Source: Nostocoides sp. F2B08 (GTDB lineage Bacteria; Actinomycetota; Actinomycetes; Actinomycetales; Dermatophilaceae). Taken from it: DNA of 64,000 nt. Where the stretch lies: assembly GCF_009184895.1 (NCBI RefSeq), contig NZ_WESE01000006.1:501-64500 (forward strand), given 5' to 3'. The notes beneath the pieces were generated by a model that saw only the letters and a list, made by a program, of their open reading frames with translations, searched no databases and was not told the origin of the DNA. Positions 33,235-42,541 of the stretch are shown piece by piece. The position numbers were made by a program, and so were the translations under genes. Positions within the stretch are counted from its first letter, which is position 1; each line of letters starts with the position of its first letter.

Positions 33235-34140
33235 ATGAGCCCCCGTTTCCTCCTCGGCGAGATCTGGACCGGCATCCGACGGAACGCGTCGATGACGGTC
33301 TCGGTCGTCCTCGTCACGATGGTGTCGATGTACCTCCTCGGCCTGGGCCTGCTCGCCCAGCGCCAGGCCGACACGATGAAGGGGTATTGGTACGACCGCG
33401 TGCAGGTCTCGATCTACCTCTGCACGGACAACTCGAGTCGGCCCAACTGCGGCACCGGGGCCGTGACCGAGGAGCAGAAGTCCACCCTGCTCACCCAGCT
33501 CGAGGCCCTGCCCGAGGTCAAGCAGGTCTTCTACGAGTCCGAGGAGGAGGCGTACTCGCGGTTCCAGGACCAGTTCCGCAACAGCCCTCTCGCGGGGAAC
33601 ATCCAGGTCGGCGACATCCCGCAGTCCTACCGGGTCCAGCTCGAGGATCCGAGCCGGTTCGGCGTCGTCGTCTCCCAGTTCGAGGGCGCCGCGGGGGTCG
33701 CCTACGTCCAGGACCAGGAACGGGTGCTCAACCGGTTCTTCACGGTGATCAACTACATCACCTTGTTCTCGGTGCTGCTCGCTGCGCTGATGGTGCTCGC
33801 GGCGATCCTGCTCATGGCGACGACGATCCGCCAGTCGGCGTTCAGCAGACGGAGGGAGATCGGGATCATGAGACTCGTGGGGGCCTCGAACTTCACGATC
33901 CGGGTCCCCTTCGTCATCGAGACGCTCATCGCCGCCGTGCTCGGCGCCCTGCTCGCCTTCGGCCTGCTCTGGGCGACCGTGCACTACATCTTCAGCCGCT
34001 TCCTCAACCAGGTGGTCCTCGACCAGGCGCTCATCGGCGACTCCGACGTCTTCGCGGTGGCCCCGTTGATGTTCGCGGGGGTCGTGGCCCTGGCCGTGCT
34101 CACGTCGACCGTCACGCTGTGGCGGTACCTGCGCGTCTAG
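33235..34140 (+). CDS. ftsX: cell-division membrane protein FtsX
   Basis: 301 aa, four membrane helices: near residues 20-42, then after a large extracellular loop three at about 170-195, 220-245 and 272-292. The loop (about 45-165) carries the Cys pair in YLCTDNSSRPNCG and the segment PEVKQVFYESEEEAYSRF typical of actinobacterial FtsX. The motif RRREIGIMRLVGASNFTIRVPF is the FtsX/MacB coupling region. It recruits and activates cell-wall hydrolases under control of FtsE. Confidence 0.96.
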   Translation: MSPRFLLGEIWTGIRRNASMTVSVVLVTMVSMYLLGLGLLAQRQADTMKGYWYDRVQVSIYLCTDNSSRPNCGTGAVTEEQKSTLLTQLEALPEVKQVFYESEEEAYSRFQDQFRNSPLAGNIQVGDIPQSYRVQLEDPSRFGVVVSQFEGAAGVAYVQDQERVLNRFFTVINYITLFSVLLAALMVLAAILLMATTIRQSAFSRRREIGIMRLVGASNFTIRVPFVIETLIAAVLGALLAFGLLWATVHYIFSRFLNQVVLDQALIGDSDVFAVAPLMFAGVVALAVLTSTVTLWRYLRV

Positions 34141-34181
34141 GTTGTCTGACCCGAGGGGCACGGTTATGCTCGTGAGCACCC

Positions 34182-34205
34182 TGTGACTGTTGTGACGTCT
34201 GTGAC
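34182..34205. promoter_or_regulatory. triple GTGAC direct repeat upstream of the M23 peptidase
   Basis: TGTGAC occurs at 34,182, 34,191 and 34,200, exactly 9 bp apart; on the other strand these read GTCACA. Direct GTCACA-type repeats with this spacing resemble sites of the response regulator MtrA, which controls cell-wall hydrolase genes in actinobacteria. The site lies 39 bp before the peptidase ATG, and a TATGCT -10-like element precedes it. Assignment to MtrA is inference. Confidence 0.55.
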
Positions 34206-34243
34206 AGCACGCCGAGTCAACCACGAGGTCCCCCGCTCAGTTC

Positions 34244-35653
34244 ATGACTGCACCCCCCGACGCCGGGAAGTTCCTGTCGCGTGCCGTCCGGCGCGCGGCG
34301 GCGCTGACGAGCGCCTGCGTGGTCGCCTCCCTCGCTGTCACGGTCACGGCCGTCGCCGCGGACGACCCCGCGCGGGACAAGGCGCGTGCCGACGCCCAGG
34401 TCGAGTCGCTCACCGGTGACCTGCACGAGACGAACTCCGCGCTGAGCGCCGCATACAACGCCCTGCAGGAGACGCAGGCCCAGATCCCGGGCGCGGAGGC
34501 CGCGCTCGCGCAGGCCCAGGCGGCCGAGGCCGCCGCCATCGCCGAGGAGGAACGGGCCCGCACCGCTCTCGAGGTCGCCCAGGCCAAGGAGGAGCGCGCC
34601 CGCGACGAGCTCGCCCGCACCACGGAGGCGATCGAGGCGTCCCGGGACGATGTGGCCCGATTCGCCGCCCAGATCTACCAGGAGCAGGGCGGCATCGGCG
34701 AGCTCGCCATCGCGATGGAGGCCACGACCCCGCAGGAGTTCGCGGACCGCCTCGCCATGGTCGACACCGTGATGGACGTCCAGCATGGTCAGATCGGCCG
34801 GCTCAACACCGCGAAGGCCGACCAGGCCGCCCAGGAGGCCCTGCTCGAGGCGCTGCGCGTCGAGAAGCAGCAGGCCCAGGCCGAGGCGGAGGCGGCACTC
34901 GAGCGCGCCACCTCCGCGCGGGCGGCGGCGGATGCCGCCAAGCGCCAGCTCGACGAGCTCGCCGCACAGCAGCAGGCCCAGACCGAGACCCTGGAGGCCG
35001 AGAGGGCCGCCACCGAGGCGGACCTCGCGGCTGCCGAAGCCGAGCAGGCCCGGCTCGAGGCAGTCCTGGTCGAGATCGCCCGGCAGGCCAAGCTCAAAGC
35101 GGAGCGCGAGGCGAAGGCGCGGGCGGAGCGCGAGGCCAAGGCGCGTGCCGAGCGCGAGGCGCGGGCCCGGGCCGAACGGGAGGCCGCCGCGCGGTCATCG
35201 CGCGGCTCCGGGTCCAGTGCGCCGGCACCGGCACCGGCACCCGCGCCGGCTCCGAGCGGCGTCCTGGCCTCACCGTGCCCGAGCGGGTGCTGGATCTCCT
35301 CGGAGTTCGGGATGCGGTTCCACCCGATCCACGATCGCTGGCAGCTGCACGCCGGCCGGGACTACGCGGGGAACACCGGCACCCCTGTCGTGGCGGCGGC
35401 CGGAGGCCGGATCATCTCCGCCGGCTGGGGCGGCGGTGGCGGCAACATGATCATGATCGACCACGGCATCGAGCGTGGCGTCAGCCTGGTGTCGGTCTAC
35501 AAGCACCTTAACGGCTTCGCCGTCCGCAGCGGCACGGTGCGCAAGGGTCAGGTCATCGGCTACATCGGAAGCACGGGCGACTCGACCGGCCCGCACCTGC
35601 ACTTCGAGACCTACGAGGACGGGGTCCCCAAGGACCCGCGTCGCTGGCTCTGA
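34244..35653 (+). CDS. M23 (LytM) peptidoglycan endopeptidase with coiled coil
   Basis: 469 aa. An N-terminal hydrophobic segment ([20 protein letters not shown]) acts as signal peptide or anchor; a long Ala/Glu/Arg coiled coil spans about 45-315; an Ala-Pro repeat linker follows (about 323-335); the LytM domain fills the C-terminus. Zinc ligands are visible as His369 and Asp373 in LHAGRDYAG and His453 in GPHLHFE, with His451 catalytic, so it should be active. The EnvC-like coiled coil plus LytM layout and the adjacent ftsEX suggest that FtsEX activates it at division. Regulation by the GTGAC repeat array is likely. Confidence 0.92.
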   Translation: MTAPPDAGKFLSRAVRRAAALTSACVVASLAVTVTAVAADDPARDKARADAQVESLTGDLHETNSALSAAYNALQETQAQIPGAEAALAQAQAAEAAAIAEEERARTALEVAQAKEERARDELARTTEAIEASRDDVARFAAQIYQEQGGIGELAIAMEATTPQEFADRLAMVDTVMDVQHGQIGRLNTAKADQAAQEALLEALRVEKQQAQAEAEAALERATSARAAADAAKRQLDELAAQQQAQTETLEAERAATEADLAAAEAEQARLEAVLVEIARQAKLKAEREAKARAEREAKARAEREARARAEREAAARSSRGSGSSAPAPAPAPAPAPSGVLASPCPSGCWISSEFGMRFHPIHDRWQLHAGRDYAGNTGTPVVAAAGGRIISAGWGGGGGNMIMIDHGIERGVSLVSVYKHLNGFAVRSGTVRKGQVIGYIGSTGDSTGPHLHFETYEDGVPKDPRRWL

Positions 35654-35723
35654 CCGGAGGCGGCGCCAGGCGCCGCGGAATGCGCGTCCTCGACGTCCGG
35701 ACGACGATGTAGCGTTGTCGATC

Positions 35724-36197
35724 ATGGCCAAGCAGCAGGGACACAAGCTCATTGCGAGCAACCGCAAGGCCCGCCACGACTACCACATCGAGGACACGGT
35801 CGAGGCGGGTCTGGTCCTCATGGGCACCGAGGTGAAGTCGCTGCGCATGGGCCGGGCCTCGCTCATCGACGGCTACGCCACCTTCCGCGGGGACGAGCTG
35901 TGGCTCGAAGGGGTGCACATCCCGGAGTACGTCCAGGGCACGTGGACCAACCACACGCCGCGCCGCCGGCGCAAGCTGCTCCTGCACCGCGCGGAGCTCG
36001 ACAAGCTGTTGGCCAAGACCCGCGAGACGGGCCACACGATCGTGCCCCTGTCGCTGTACTTCAAGGACGGTCGGGCCAAGGTCGAGCTGGGCCTGGCGAA
36101 GGGCAAGAAGCTCCACGACAAGCGGCAGACCCTGCGCGAGCGCCAGGACCGCCGTGAGGTCGACCGCGCCATGAGCGCTCGGTACAAGGGGCGCTGA
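35724..36197 (+). CDS. smpB: SsrA-binding protein SmpB
   Basis: 157 aa from the ATG at 35724; earlier in-frame codons lack support. SmpB binds the tRNA-like part of tmRNA and delivers it to stalled ribosomes. Family features are [45 protein letters not shown] and the basic C-terminal tail ending [10 protein letters not shown] that occupies the empty mRNA channel. Its RNA partner, tmRNA, is encoded about 5.8 kb downstream at 42,049. The following gene starts two bases after its stop. Confidence 0.97.
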   Translation: MAKQQGHKLIASNRKARHDYHIEDTVEAGLVLMGTEVKSLRMGRASLIDGYATFRGDELWLEGVHIPEYVQGTWTNHTPRRRRKLLLHRAELDKLLAKTRETGHTIVPLSLYFKDGRAKVELGLAKGKKLHDKRQTLRERQDRREVDRAMSARYKGR

Positions 36198-36198
36198 C

Positions 36199-38127
36199 AT
36201 GGTGGTCAGGGGCGTGCGACGCGTCGCTGCGGCAATGGCTCTGCTCTTCTCCCTCCTCCTGCTGGCCGTGGCGCCTGCCTCCGCCGTCGCCCTGCCGATG
36301 GCCGACCAGGCGACCTCGTTCGACGTCACCTTCGAGGTGGCCGAGGACGGCTCGGTGCTCGTCACCGAACGGATCACCTGGGAGTTCCCCGGTGACGAGG
36401 CGCGTCGCGGCATCGAGCGACTCGTGACGACGTCGGTCGGGTACCAGGAGAGCGACGAGGTCTACCGCCGCTACCGGATCAGCGACATCACCGCCTCCTC
36501 GCCGACCGGTGCGCCGGACGACGTCGGTGTCACCGACTTCGGCGCGACGACCCGGATCAGGGTGGGCGACCCGAACCGGACCGTGAGCGGCACCCAGGAC
36601 TATGTCGTGTCCTACCGCCTGGCCAAGGTGGTCAACGACATCGGCGACGGCACCGCCGAGCTCTACTACAACCTCATCGCCCCGTCGAACAACAGCGTCT
36701 ACCAGGGCATCCGAGCGAGCGTCACCGGACCCGCGCCGGCGACTCGCACCGCCTGCTTCGTCGGTGAGCTCGGTGCCACCGAGGAGTGCACCCACGAGAC
36801 CGGCGCGATCTCGACGTTCTCGTCACCGGACGTCGGACCGGGGGAGGGGGTGACCATCGTGCTGTCCTTCCCTCGGGAGGCCTTCGGCGACCTCACCCCG
36901 GACCTCGTCCCCTACGACTCCACGGACGGTTTCGGACCGGACAGCCAGTCCTCGCTCCCGCCGGCGACCCAGCGGGCGCTCGGCGGGCTGCTCGTCGGGG
37001 CCGGTGTCCTCCTTCCGGTCGGAGCGGCCGCGCTCATGGGCGCCCTCGTGCACACGCGCGGGCGAGATGAGTGGTATGCGGGGCTCACCCCCGGCCTGAC
37101 GCCCGGCCACGGCGAGGACGCGCCCGTGCGGCGTGGTGGGACCCCGAGTGTCGTCGTCCAGTTCCATCCCCCCGAAGGTGTCCAACCGGGGCTCGTCGGA
37201 ACGATCGTCGACGAGCAGGCCGACACCGTCGACGTCTCGGCGACCATCGTCGACCTCGCCGTGCGCGGGTTCCTCAAGATCGAGGAGGTCCAGAAGGGCG
37301 GCCTCTTCGGCCGCGACGACTGGGAGCTGACCTGGCTCACGCCGCCGCCGGACGCGAAGCCGCTCACCGCATACGAGAACGCTCTGATGGACGGGATCTT
37401 CGCGTCCGGCTCCCCGGTGCGCCTGTCCGCGCTACGCGAGAAGTTCCGCCCCACGCTCGACCTCGTGCAGAGACGGATGTACTCCGAGGTGGTCGACCGA
37501 GGCTGGTTCCGCAGGTCGCCGGACGTCATGCGACAGTCCTGGCAGTCGCTCGGTGCGGTCATGTGCGGCGGGGCGATCCTGCTCGGCTTCCTCGCGTTCG
37601 GGCCGATCGCGCGGCTCCTCGACAACACCGGGCTCCCCTTCCCGCCCTTCCTGGCGCTGGTGGTCGGGCTGTTCATCGCCGGGCTCATCGTCATCGCCCT
37701 CGGTCGGCGGATGGCCAGCCGGACCGCTGACGGCAGTGCCGTCCTCGCGCAGTCACTCGGGTTCCGTCGTTACATGGAGACGGCTGAGGCGAACCAGATC
37801 CGGTGGGAGGAGGCCGAGCAGATCTTCTCCCGCTTCCTGCCCTACGCGATCGTGTTCGGCATCGCCGAGAAGTGGGCGACGACGTTCGAGGAGGTCGCGC
37901 AGGCGGCTGCCGCCGCCGGTCACAGCGTCGTCCTGCCGACCTGGTACATCGGCAGCGGGTCGTACGGCTCGATGGCCTCATCGATGAACGACTTCTCCAC
38001 CGTCGCCGCGGGCACCTTCGCGTCCACGCCGGGGTCCTCCGGGGGTTCAGGGTTCAGCAGCGGCGGCTTCGGGGGAGGCGGCTTCTCCGGGGGCGGTGGC
38101 GGCGGCGCCTCGGGCGGGTCCTGGTAG
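36199..38127 (+). CDS. DUF2207-type membrane protein
   Basis: 642 aa. Signal peptide at the start (RRVAAAMALLFSLLLLAVAP), then an extracellular beta-rich DUF2207 domain (about 35-245: ATSFDVTFEVAEDGSVLVTE, ITWEFPGDEARRGIERLV). A membrane helix near 258-280, a cytosolic region (PEGVQPGLVGTIVDEQADTV), two further helices near 450-495, and a C-terminal Gly/Ser-rich tail (SSGGFGGGGFSGGGGGGASG), as in other DUF2207 proteins. Function not established. It is likely to be cotranscribed with smpB (2-bp gap) and is closed by the hairpin at 38,146. Confidence 0.88.
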   Translation: MVVRGVRRVAAAMALLFSLLLLAVAPASAVALPMADQATSFDVTFEVAEDGSVLVTERITWEFPGDEARRGIERLVTTSVGYQESDEVYRRYRISDITASSPTGAPDDVGVTDFGATTRIRVGDPNRTVSGTQDYVVSYRLAKVVNDIGDGTAELYYNLIAPSNNSVYQGIRASVTGPAPATRTACFVGELGATEECTHETGAISTFSSPDVGPGEGVTIVLSFPREAFGDLTPDLVPYDSTDGFGPDSQSSLPPATQRALGGLLVGAGVLLPVGAAALMGALVHTRGRDEWYAGLTPGLTPGHGEDAPVRRGGTPSVVVQFHPPEGVQPGLVGTIVDEQADTVDVSATIVDLAVRGFLKIEEVQKGGLFGRDDWELTWLTPPPDAKPLTAYENALMDGIFASGSPVRLSALREKFRPTLDLVQRRMYSEVVDRGWFRRSPDVMRQSWQSLGAVMCGGAILLGFLAFGPIARLLDNTGLPFPPFLALVVGLFIAGLIVIALGRRMASRTADGSAVLAQSLGFRRYMETAEANQIRWEEAEQIFSRFLPYAIVFGIAEKWATTFEEVAQAAAAAGHSVVLPTWYIGSGSYGSMASSMNDFSTVAAGTFASTPGSSGGSGFSSGGFGGGGFSGGGGGGASGGSW

Positions 38128-38145
38128 CCGTCGCGGGGTAACGGA

Positions 38146-38177
38146 ACGGGGCGCCCGGCCTGAGCCGGACGCCCCGT
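38146..38177. terminator. bidirectional terminator hairpin between DUF2207 gene and csbD
   Basis: ACGGGGCGCCCGGC pairs with GCCGGACGCCCCGT around a CTGA loop (one C-A mismatch). It lies between two converging genes, ending the smpB-DUF2207 transcript on one side and the csbD transcript on the other. The loop is the same CTGA tetranucleotide as in the 28,827 terminator. Confidence 0.8.
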
Positions 38178-38196
38178 CGTCACGCGTCGGGAGACC

Positions 38197-38370
38197 TCAG
38201 TTGCGGAAAGCGTCCTTGACGTTCTCGCCGGCCTGCTTGAGGTCGGCCTTCGTCTGGTCGGCCTTGCCCTCGGCCTCCATCTGCTCGTCGTCGGTCGCCT
38301 TGCCGGTGGCCTCCTTGGCCTTGCCGACCAGGTCGTCCTTGGTGTTCTCGAACTTGTCACCAATGCCCAT
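38197..38370 (-). CDS. CsbD-family stress protein (57 aa)
   Basis: Short gene read leftward from the ATG at 38370, which has AAGGAG eight bases upstream (GGAAGGAGTCCACGATG). The product begins MGIGDKFENTKDDLVGKAKE and continues with Ala/Lys/Asp/Glu-rich helical sequence ending VKDAFRN, the standard CsbD-like composition: small, acidic, highly soluble, Cys- and Trp-free. CsbD proteins are induced by general stress; the molecular role is unclear. Monocistronic, facing the DUF2207 gene. Confidence 0.9.
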   Translation of the reverse strand: MGIGDKFENTKDDLVGKAKEATGKATDDEQMEAEGKADQTKADLKQAGENVKDAFRN

Positions 38371-38508
38371 CGTGGACTCCTTCCTCGCGGGTGGGTGACG
38401 GCGGTCGCCGACCCCCTCAATGACCGAACCTACCGCTGTCCAAGGTCGGGCGAAACCTCAAAAGCGCTGCTCAGGGGTAGTGTGCGTGGTCGCCGGACGG
38501 CCGACGAC

Positions 38509-41500
38509 TCATGAGATGACGACGATGAGGTCGCCGCCCTCGACCTGCTGATGTTCGCCGATCGCGAGGCGCTCGACGGTCCCGCCGACGGCCGCGGTGA
38601 TGTTCGCCTCCATCTTCATCGCCTCGATCGTCGCGACGACCGCACCGGCCTCCACGGCATCACCCTCGGCGACGGTCGGCGTGACGACCCCGCCGAACGG
38701 GGCGGCGACGTGTCCGCGGTTGGATGTGTCGGCCTTCTCCGCGGCCTTGGTCTCGACGGTGACGCTGCGGTCGCGCACCTGGATCGGGCGGAACTGGCCG
38801 TTCAGGGTGCACATGACCGTGCGCATACCCTGTCGGTCCGCCTCGCCCACCGACGCGATGCCGAGGATGAGCCGCTTGCCGGCCTCGATCTCGACCTCGT
38901 ACTCCTCACCGGACTGCAGACCGTGCAGGAACTGGCTCGTGCCGAGGACCCCGAGGTTGCCGAACCTCTCGCGTGACTGCTCGAACTCGGCCGTCGGCCC
39001 CGGGAAGAGGAGGGTGTTCAGAGTGCGCTGCGGGTCCGCCTCCAGTGCCTCCTCCTGTTCCGCCGTCAGCTCGGTGACCCGCGGCTTGCTCTGCCGACCC
39101 TGCAGCGCCTTCGTGCGGAACGGCTCCGGCCACCCGCCGGGAGGGTCGCCCAGCTCACCGGCGAGGAAGCCGATGACCGAGTCGGGGATGTCGAACCGGG
39201 TCGGATCCTCCTCGAACTCACGCGGGTCGGCGCCCAGCCCGACCAGGGCGAGGGCGAGGTCACCGACGACCTTGCTCGACGGTGTGACCTTGACGATGTT
39301 CCCGAGGATGCGGTTGGCCGCGGCGTACATGTCCTCGATGTCCTCGAAGCGGTCGCCGAGGCCGAGGGCGATGGCCTGCTGGCGCAGGTTGGACAGCTGA
39401 CCGCCGGGGATCTCGTGGAAGTAGACGCGCCCGGTCGGGCTGGCGAGTCCGCTCTCGAACGGGAAGTACAACCGGCGCACGGCCTCCCAGTACGGCTCGA
39501 GGGAGAACACGTGGTCGATGTCGAGGCCGGTCGGGCACTCGGTCCCGTCCGTCGCGGCGACGAGGGCCGACAGGCTCGGCTGCGATGTCGTCCCGGCCAT
39601 CGAGGAGCACGCTGCATCCACCGCGTCGACCCCGGCGTCGATCGCGGCCAGCAGGGTGCCGATCTGGCCTCCGGCCGTGTCGTGGGTATGCAGATGGACC
39701 GGTAGGTCGAAGTTCTCGCGGAGTGCCGTGACCAGTCGACGCGCGGCGGGTGCCCGCAAAAGGCCGGCCATGTCCTTGATGCCGAGGACGTGCGCTCCGG
39801 TGTCGACGATCTGCTCGGCGAGGCGCAGGTAGTAGTCGAGGGTGTAGAGATGCTCGGCCGGGTCGAGCAGGTTGCCGGTGTAGCAGAGGGCGACTTCGGC
39901 CACCGCTGTCCCCGTCTCGAGCACCGCCGCGACGGCCGGGCGCATCTGCTCGACGTCGTTGAGCGAGTCGAAGATGCGGAAGATGTCGAGCCCCGTGGCG
40001 GCCGCCTCGCGCACGAAGGCGTCGCTGACCTTCGTCGGGTACGGCGTGTAGCCGACGGTGTTGCGCCCGCGCAGCAGCATCTGCAGCGGCACGTTCGGCA
40101 TGGCCTCGCGCAGAAGCGCAAGTCGCTCCCACGGGTCCTCGGAAAGGAAGCGCAGAGCGACGTCGTAGGTCGCCCCACCCCACGCCTCGACCGAGAGCAA
40201 CTCGGGGGTGAGGCGGGCCACGTGCTCTGCGACGTGGAGCAGGTCGCGGGTGCGCATCCGCGTCGCGAGCAGGGACTGGTGCGCGTCGCGGAAGGTCGTG
40301 TCCGTCACGGGGACGTCGCTGCGTTCACGCAGCTGTCTCGCGAACTGCGCGGGGCCGAGCTCGCGGAGCAGGTCGCGCGACCCGCGGGGGAGCGGGGCAT
40401 CCCGGTCGATCTCGGGAAGCTTGTTGCGGGGGCGGATGGTCGTTCGGGGTGGGCCGTACGGCTGGTTGACCGTCACGTCGGCGAGGTAGGCGAGCAGCTT
40501 GGTCCCCCGGTCGGCGGGGATGCGTGCGTTGAGGAGTTCGGGACGTTGGTCGATGAAGCTCGTCGTCGCCTCACCTGCCTGGAACGTCGGGTCGGCCAGC
40601 ACGGCCTCGAGGAAGGGGATATTCGTCGAGACGCCCCGGATGCGGAACTCGGCCAGCGCCCGCCGGGCCCTGCGCACCGCCATCTCGAATGTCCGCCCGC
40701 GGCAGGTCAGCTTGACGAGCATCGAGTCGAAGTGCGGACTGACCTGGGCCCCGACGAAGACCGTCCCGCCGTCGAGTCGCACCCCGCCACCGCCGGCCGA
40801 GCGGTACACGGTGATCTGCCCGGCATCCGGACGGAAGCCGTTGGCGGGGTCCTCGGTTGTGATGCGGCACTGGAGGGCGAAGCCGCGAACGTATACCCCC
40901 TCCTGGCGCAGGTTCAGCTCGGCGAGGGTCTCGCCGGAGGCGATGCGCATCTGGGCGACGACGAGGTCGACGTCGGTGACCTCCTCGGTGACGGTGTGCT
41001 CCACCTGGATACGCGGGTTCATCTCGATGAACACGTAGCGACCGTCCTCACCGAGCAGGAACTCGACGGTTCCGGCGTTGACGTATCCGATCGACTCCGC
41101 GAAGGCGACGGCATCGGCGCAGATCCGGTCGCGGAGCTGTGGGTCGAGGTTGGGGGCCGGGGCGATCTCGACGACCTTCTGATGACGCCGCTGGAGTGAG
41201 CAGTCCCGTTCGAACAGGTGGAGCACGGTGCCGGTGGCGTCGGCGAGTACCTGGACCTCGATGTGGCGCGGGTTGACCACCGCCTCCTCGAGATACAGCG
41301 TCGGGTCGCCGAAGGCGGACTCGGCCTCCCGCTGTGCCGCCTCGAGCGAGTCCCGGAGCTGACCGGGTCCGTCGACCCGGCGCATACCGCGACCGCCGCC
41401 TCCCGAGACGGCCTTGACGAACACGGGGAAGCCGATCCCCTCGGCTGCTTCGGCCAAGGCCTCGAGGTCGGTCGTGGGGGCGGCGCTCCGCAGTGTCGGC

Positions 41501-41886
41501 AGGCCGGCCGCACGCGCCGCCGCGATCGCCCTCGCCTTGTTGCCGGCGAGGTGCAGCGCCTCGGCAGGTGGCCCGATGAAGGTGATCCCGTTGCGTGCGC
41601 ATTCCTCGGCGAGCAGGGGGTTCTCCGAGAGGAATCCGTAGCCGGGATAGATCGCGTCGGCTCCGCACTCTTGCGCGACCCGGACGATGTTCTCGTAGTC
41701 GAGGTAGCTGCGAACCGGGTGTCCCTTCTCCCCGATCTGGTAGGACTCGTCGGCCTTGAGGCGGTGCTCCGAGTTGCGGTCCTCGTGCGGGAACACCGCG
41801 ACGGTCTTCGCCCCCAGCTCGGTCGCCGCACGGAAGGCGCGTACGGCGATCTCGCCTCTGTTGGCGACCAGGACCTTGCTGAACAC
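38509..41886 (-). CDS. pyc: pyruvate carboxylase
   Basis: 1125 aa, GTG start at 41886 with GGAGG upstream. It carboxylates pyruvate to oxaloacetate with ATP and biotin. Order: biotin carboxylase (about 1-450; FSKVLVANRGEIAVRAFRA, ATP-grasp loop SGGGGRGMRRV, EMNPRIQVEHTVTEE), carboxyltransferase (about 530-800; TDTTFRDAHQSLLATRMRTR, GIKDMAGLL, HTHDTAGG), the pyc allosteric/C-terminal region, and the biotin carrier with EAMKMEANI (biotinylated Lys1091). All domains are in one chain, as in single-subunit PYC. It stands alone on the minus strand. Together with ppdK at 48.7 kb it supplies gluconeogenic and anaplerotic flux. Confidence 0.97.
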   Translation of the reverse strand: MFSKVLVANRGEIAVRAFRAATELGAKTVAVFPHEDRNSEHRLKADESYQIGEKGHPVRSYLDYENIVRVAQECGADAIYPGYGFLSENPLLAEECARNGITFIGPPAEALHLAGNKARAIAAARAAGLPTLRSAAPTTDLEALAEAAEGIGFPVFVKAVSGGGGRGMRRVDGPGQLRDSLEAAQREAESAFGDPTLYLEEAVVNPRHIEVQVLADATGTVLHLFERDCSLQRRHQKVVEIAPAPNLDPQLRDRICADAVAFAESIGYVNAGTVEFLLGEDGRYVFIEMNPRIQVEHTVTEEVTDVDLVVAQMRIASGETLAELNLRQEGVYVRGFALQCRITTEDPANGFRPDAGQITVYRSAGGGGVRLDGGTVFVGAQVSPHFDSMLVKLTCRGRTFEMAVRRARRALAEFRIRGVSTNIPFLEAVLADPTFQAGEATTSFIDQRPELLNARIPADRGTKLLAYLADVTVNQPYGPPRTTIRPRNKLPEIDRDAPLPRGSRDLLRELGPAQFARQLRERSDVPVTDTTFRDAHQSLLATRMRTRDLLHVAEHVARLTPELLSVEAWGGATYDVALRFLSEDPWERLALLREAMPNVPLQMLLRGRNTVGYTPYPTKVSDAFVREAAATGLDIFRIFDSLNDVEQMRPAVAAVLETGTAVAEVALCYTGNLLDPAEHLYTLDYYLRLAEQIVDTGAHVLGIKDMAGLLRAPAARRLVTALRENFDLPVHLHTHDTAGGQIGTLLAAIDAGVDAVDAACSSMAGTTSQPSLSALVAATDGTECPTGLDIDHVFSLEPYWEAVRRLYFPFESGLASPTGRVYFHEIPGGQLSNLRQQAIALGLGDRFEDIEDMYAAANRILGNIVKVTPSSKVVGDLALALVGLGADPREFEEDPTRFDIPDSVIGFLAGELGDPPGGWPEPFRTKALQGRQSKPRVTELTAEQEEALEADPQRTLNTLLFPGPTAEFEQSRERFGNLGVLGTSQFLHGLQSGEEYEVEIEAGKRLILGIASVGEADRQGMRTVMCTLNGQFRPIQVRDRSVTVETKAAEKADTSNRGHVAAPFGGVVTPTVAEGDAVEAGAVVATIEAMKMEANITAAVGGTVERLAIGEHQQVEGGDLIVVIS

Positions 41887-42048
41887 GGCGTACCTCCGAC
41901 GGGTGGTTTGCGGGCGGGCCGATCGTTGCCCAGCCTAGGGAATGCGTTTGGGCGACGGGTCGTTGGACGGCATACTGGACAGGCGCGCTCTGCGCGTTCT
42001 GGCTGTACCGACGAAGACAACTGAACAGCGTGGGAGCAACCCCCTCAT

Positions 42049-42414
42049 GGGGGTGATCGGTTTCGACAGTGGTCGGCTGGTCAGGGGAAGCGGGTCGAGG
42101 ATGCACGGTCATCTCGTCAACGCTCCGTGCAAAACAACAGGTGCCGATTCCAAGCGCACCGACTTCGCCCTCGCCGCCTGAGCGAGCCCGAAGTCCGTTG
42201 GCCTAAGTGTGATCTCGGCTTAGTCACCAGCGTCATCTAGAGATCTTGCTGCGTCGGCTCGTCGGGGGTCGGCGCGGGACTCCCACCCGACTGGGCCTGT
42301 CAGGGGACGTGTGCGTGCGAGCCCTGGGGCCGAGAAACTCCACAGCGCACTGCACCCGGAGAAGCCCTGGTCTCCCGTCATTGGACGCGGGTTCAATTCC
42401 CGCCACCTCCACCA
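42049..42414 (+). ncRNA. ssrA: tmRNA (transfer-messenger RNA)
   Basis: 366 nt. The 5' end GGGGGTGATCGGTTTCGACA and the 3' end GACGCGGGTTCAATTCCCGC followed by CACCTCCACCA are the hallmark ends. The 7-bp acceptor stem pairs GGGGGUG with CACCUCC, the T-loop is GGTTCAATTCC-like, and CCA is encoded. The tag reading frame ends DSKRTDFALAA then TGA at 42,179-42,181, giving the ALAA degron recognised by ClpXP and similar proteases. The resume codon is probably within the ten codons before that, but I cannot fix it. It tags peptides on stalled ribosomes with SmpB. Confidence 0.96.
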
Positions 42415-42541
42415 ATGCGGTCCGCTCCCACGCTGTTCAGTGCTCAAAGCGAAGTCTCGTGGCGGTCGCTGCACAACAGAGGACCGCACTGGCGATCGTC
42501 GACTCTCGTCTGCCGGCACGTGGCGGAGTGGGTAGTCGCTT

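Noticed and set aside
42415-42541. Terminator formed by GCGGTCC...GGACCGC after tmRNA
   Set aside because: The arms are about 70 bases apart with no compact hairpin; could be chance in GC-rich DNA.
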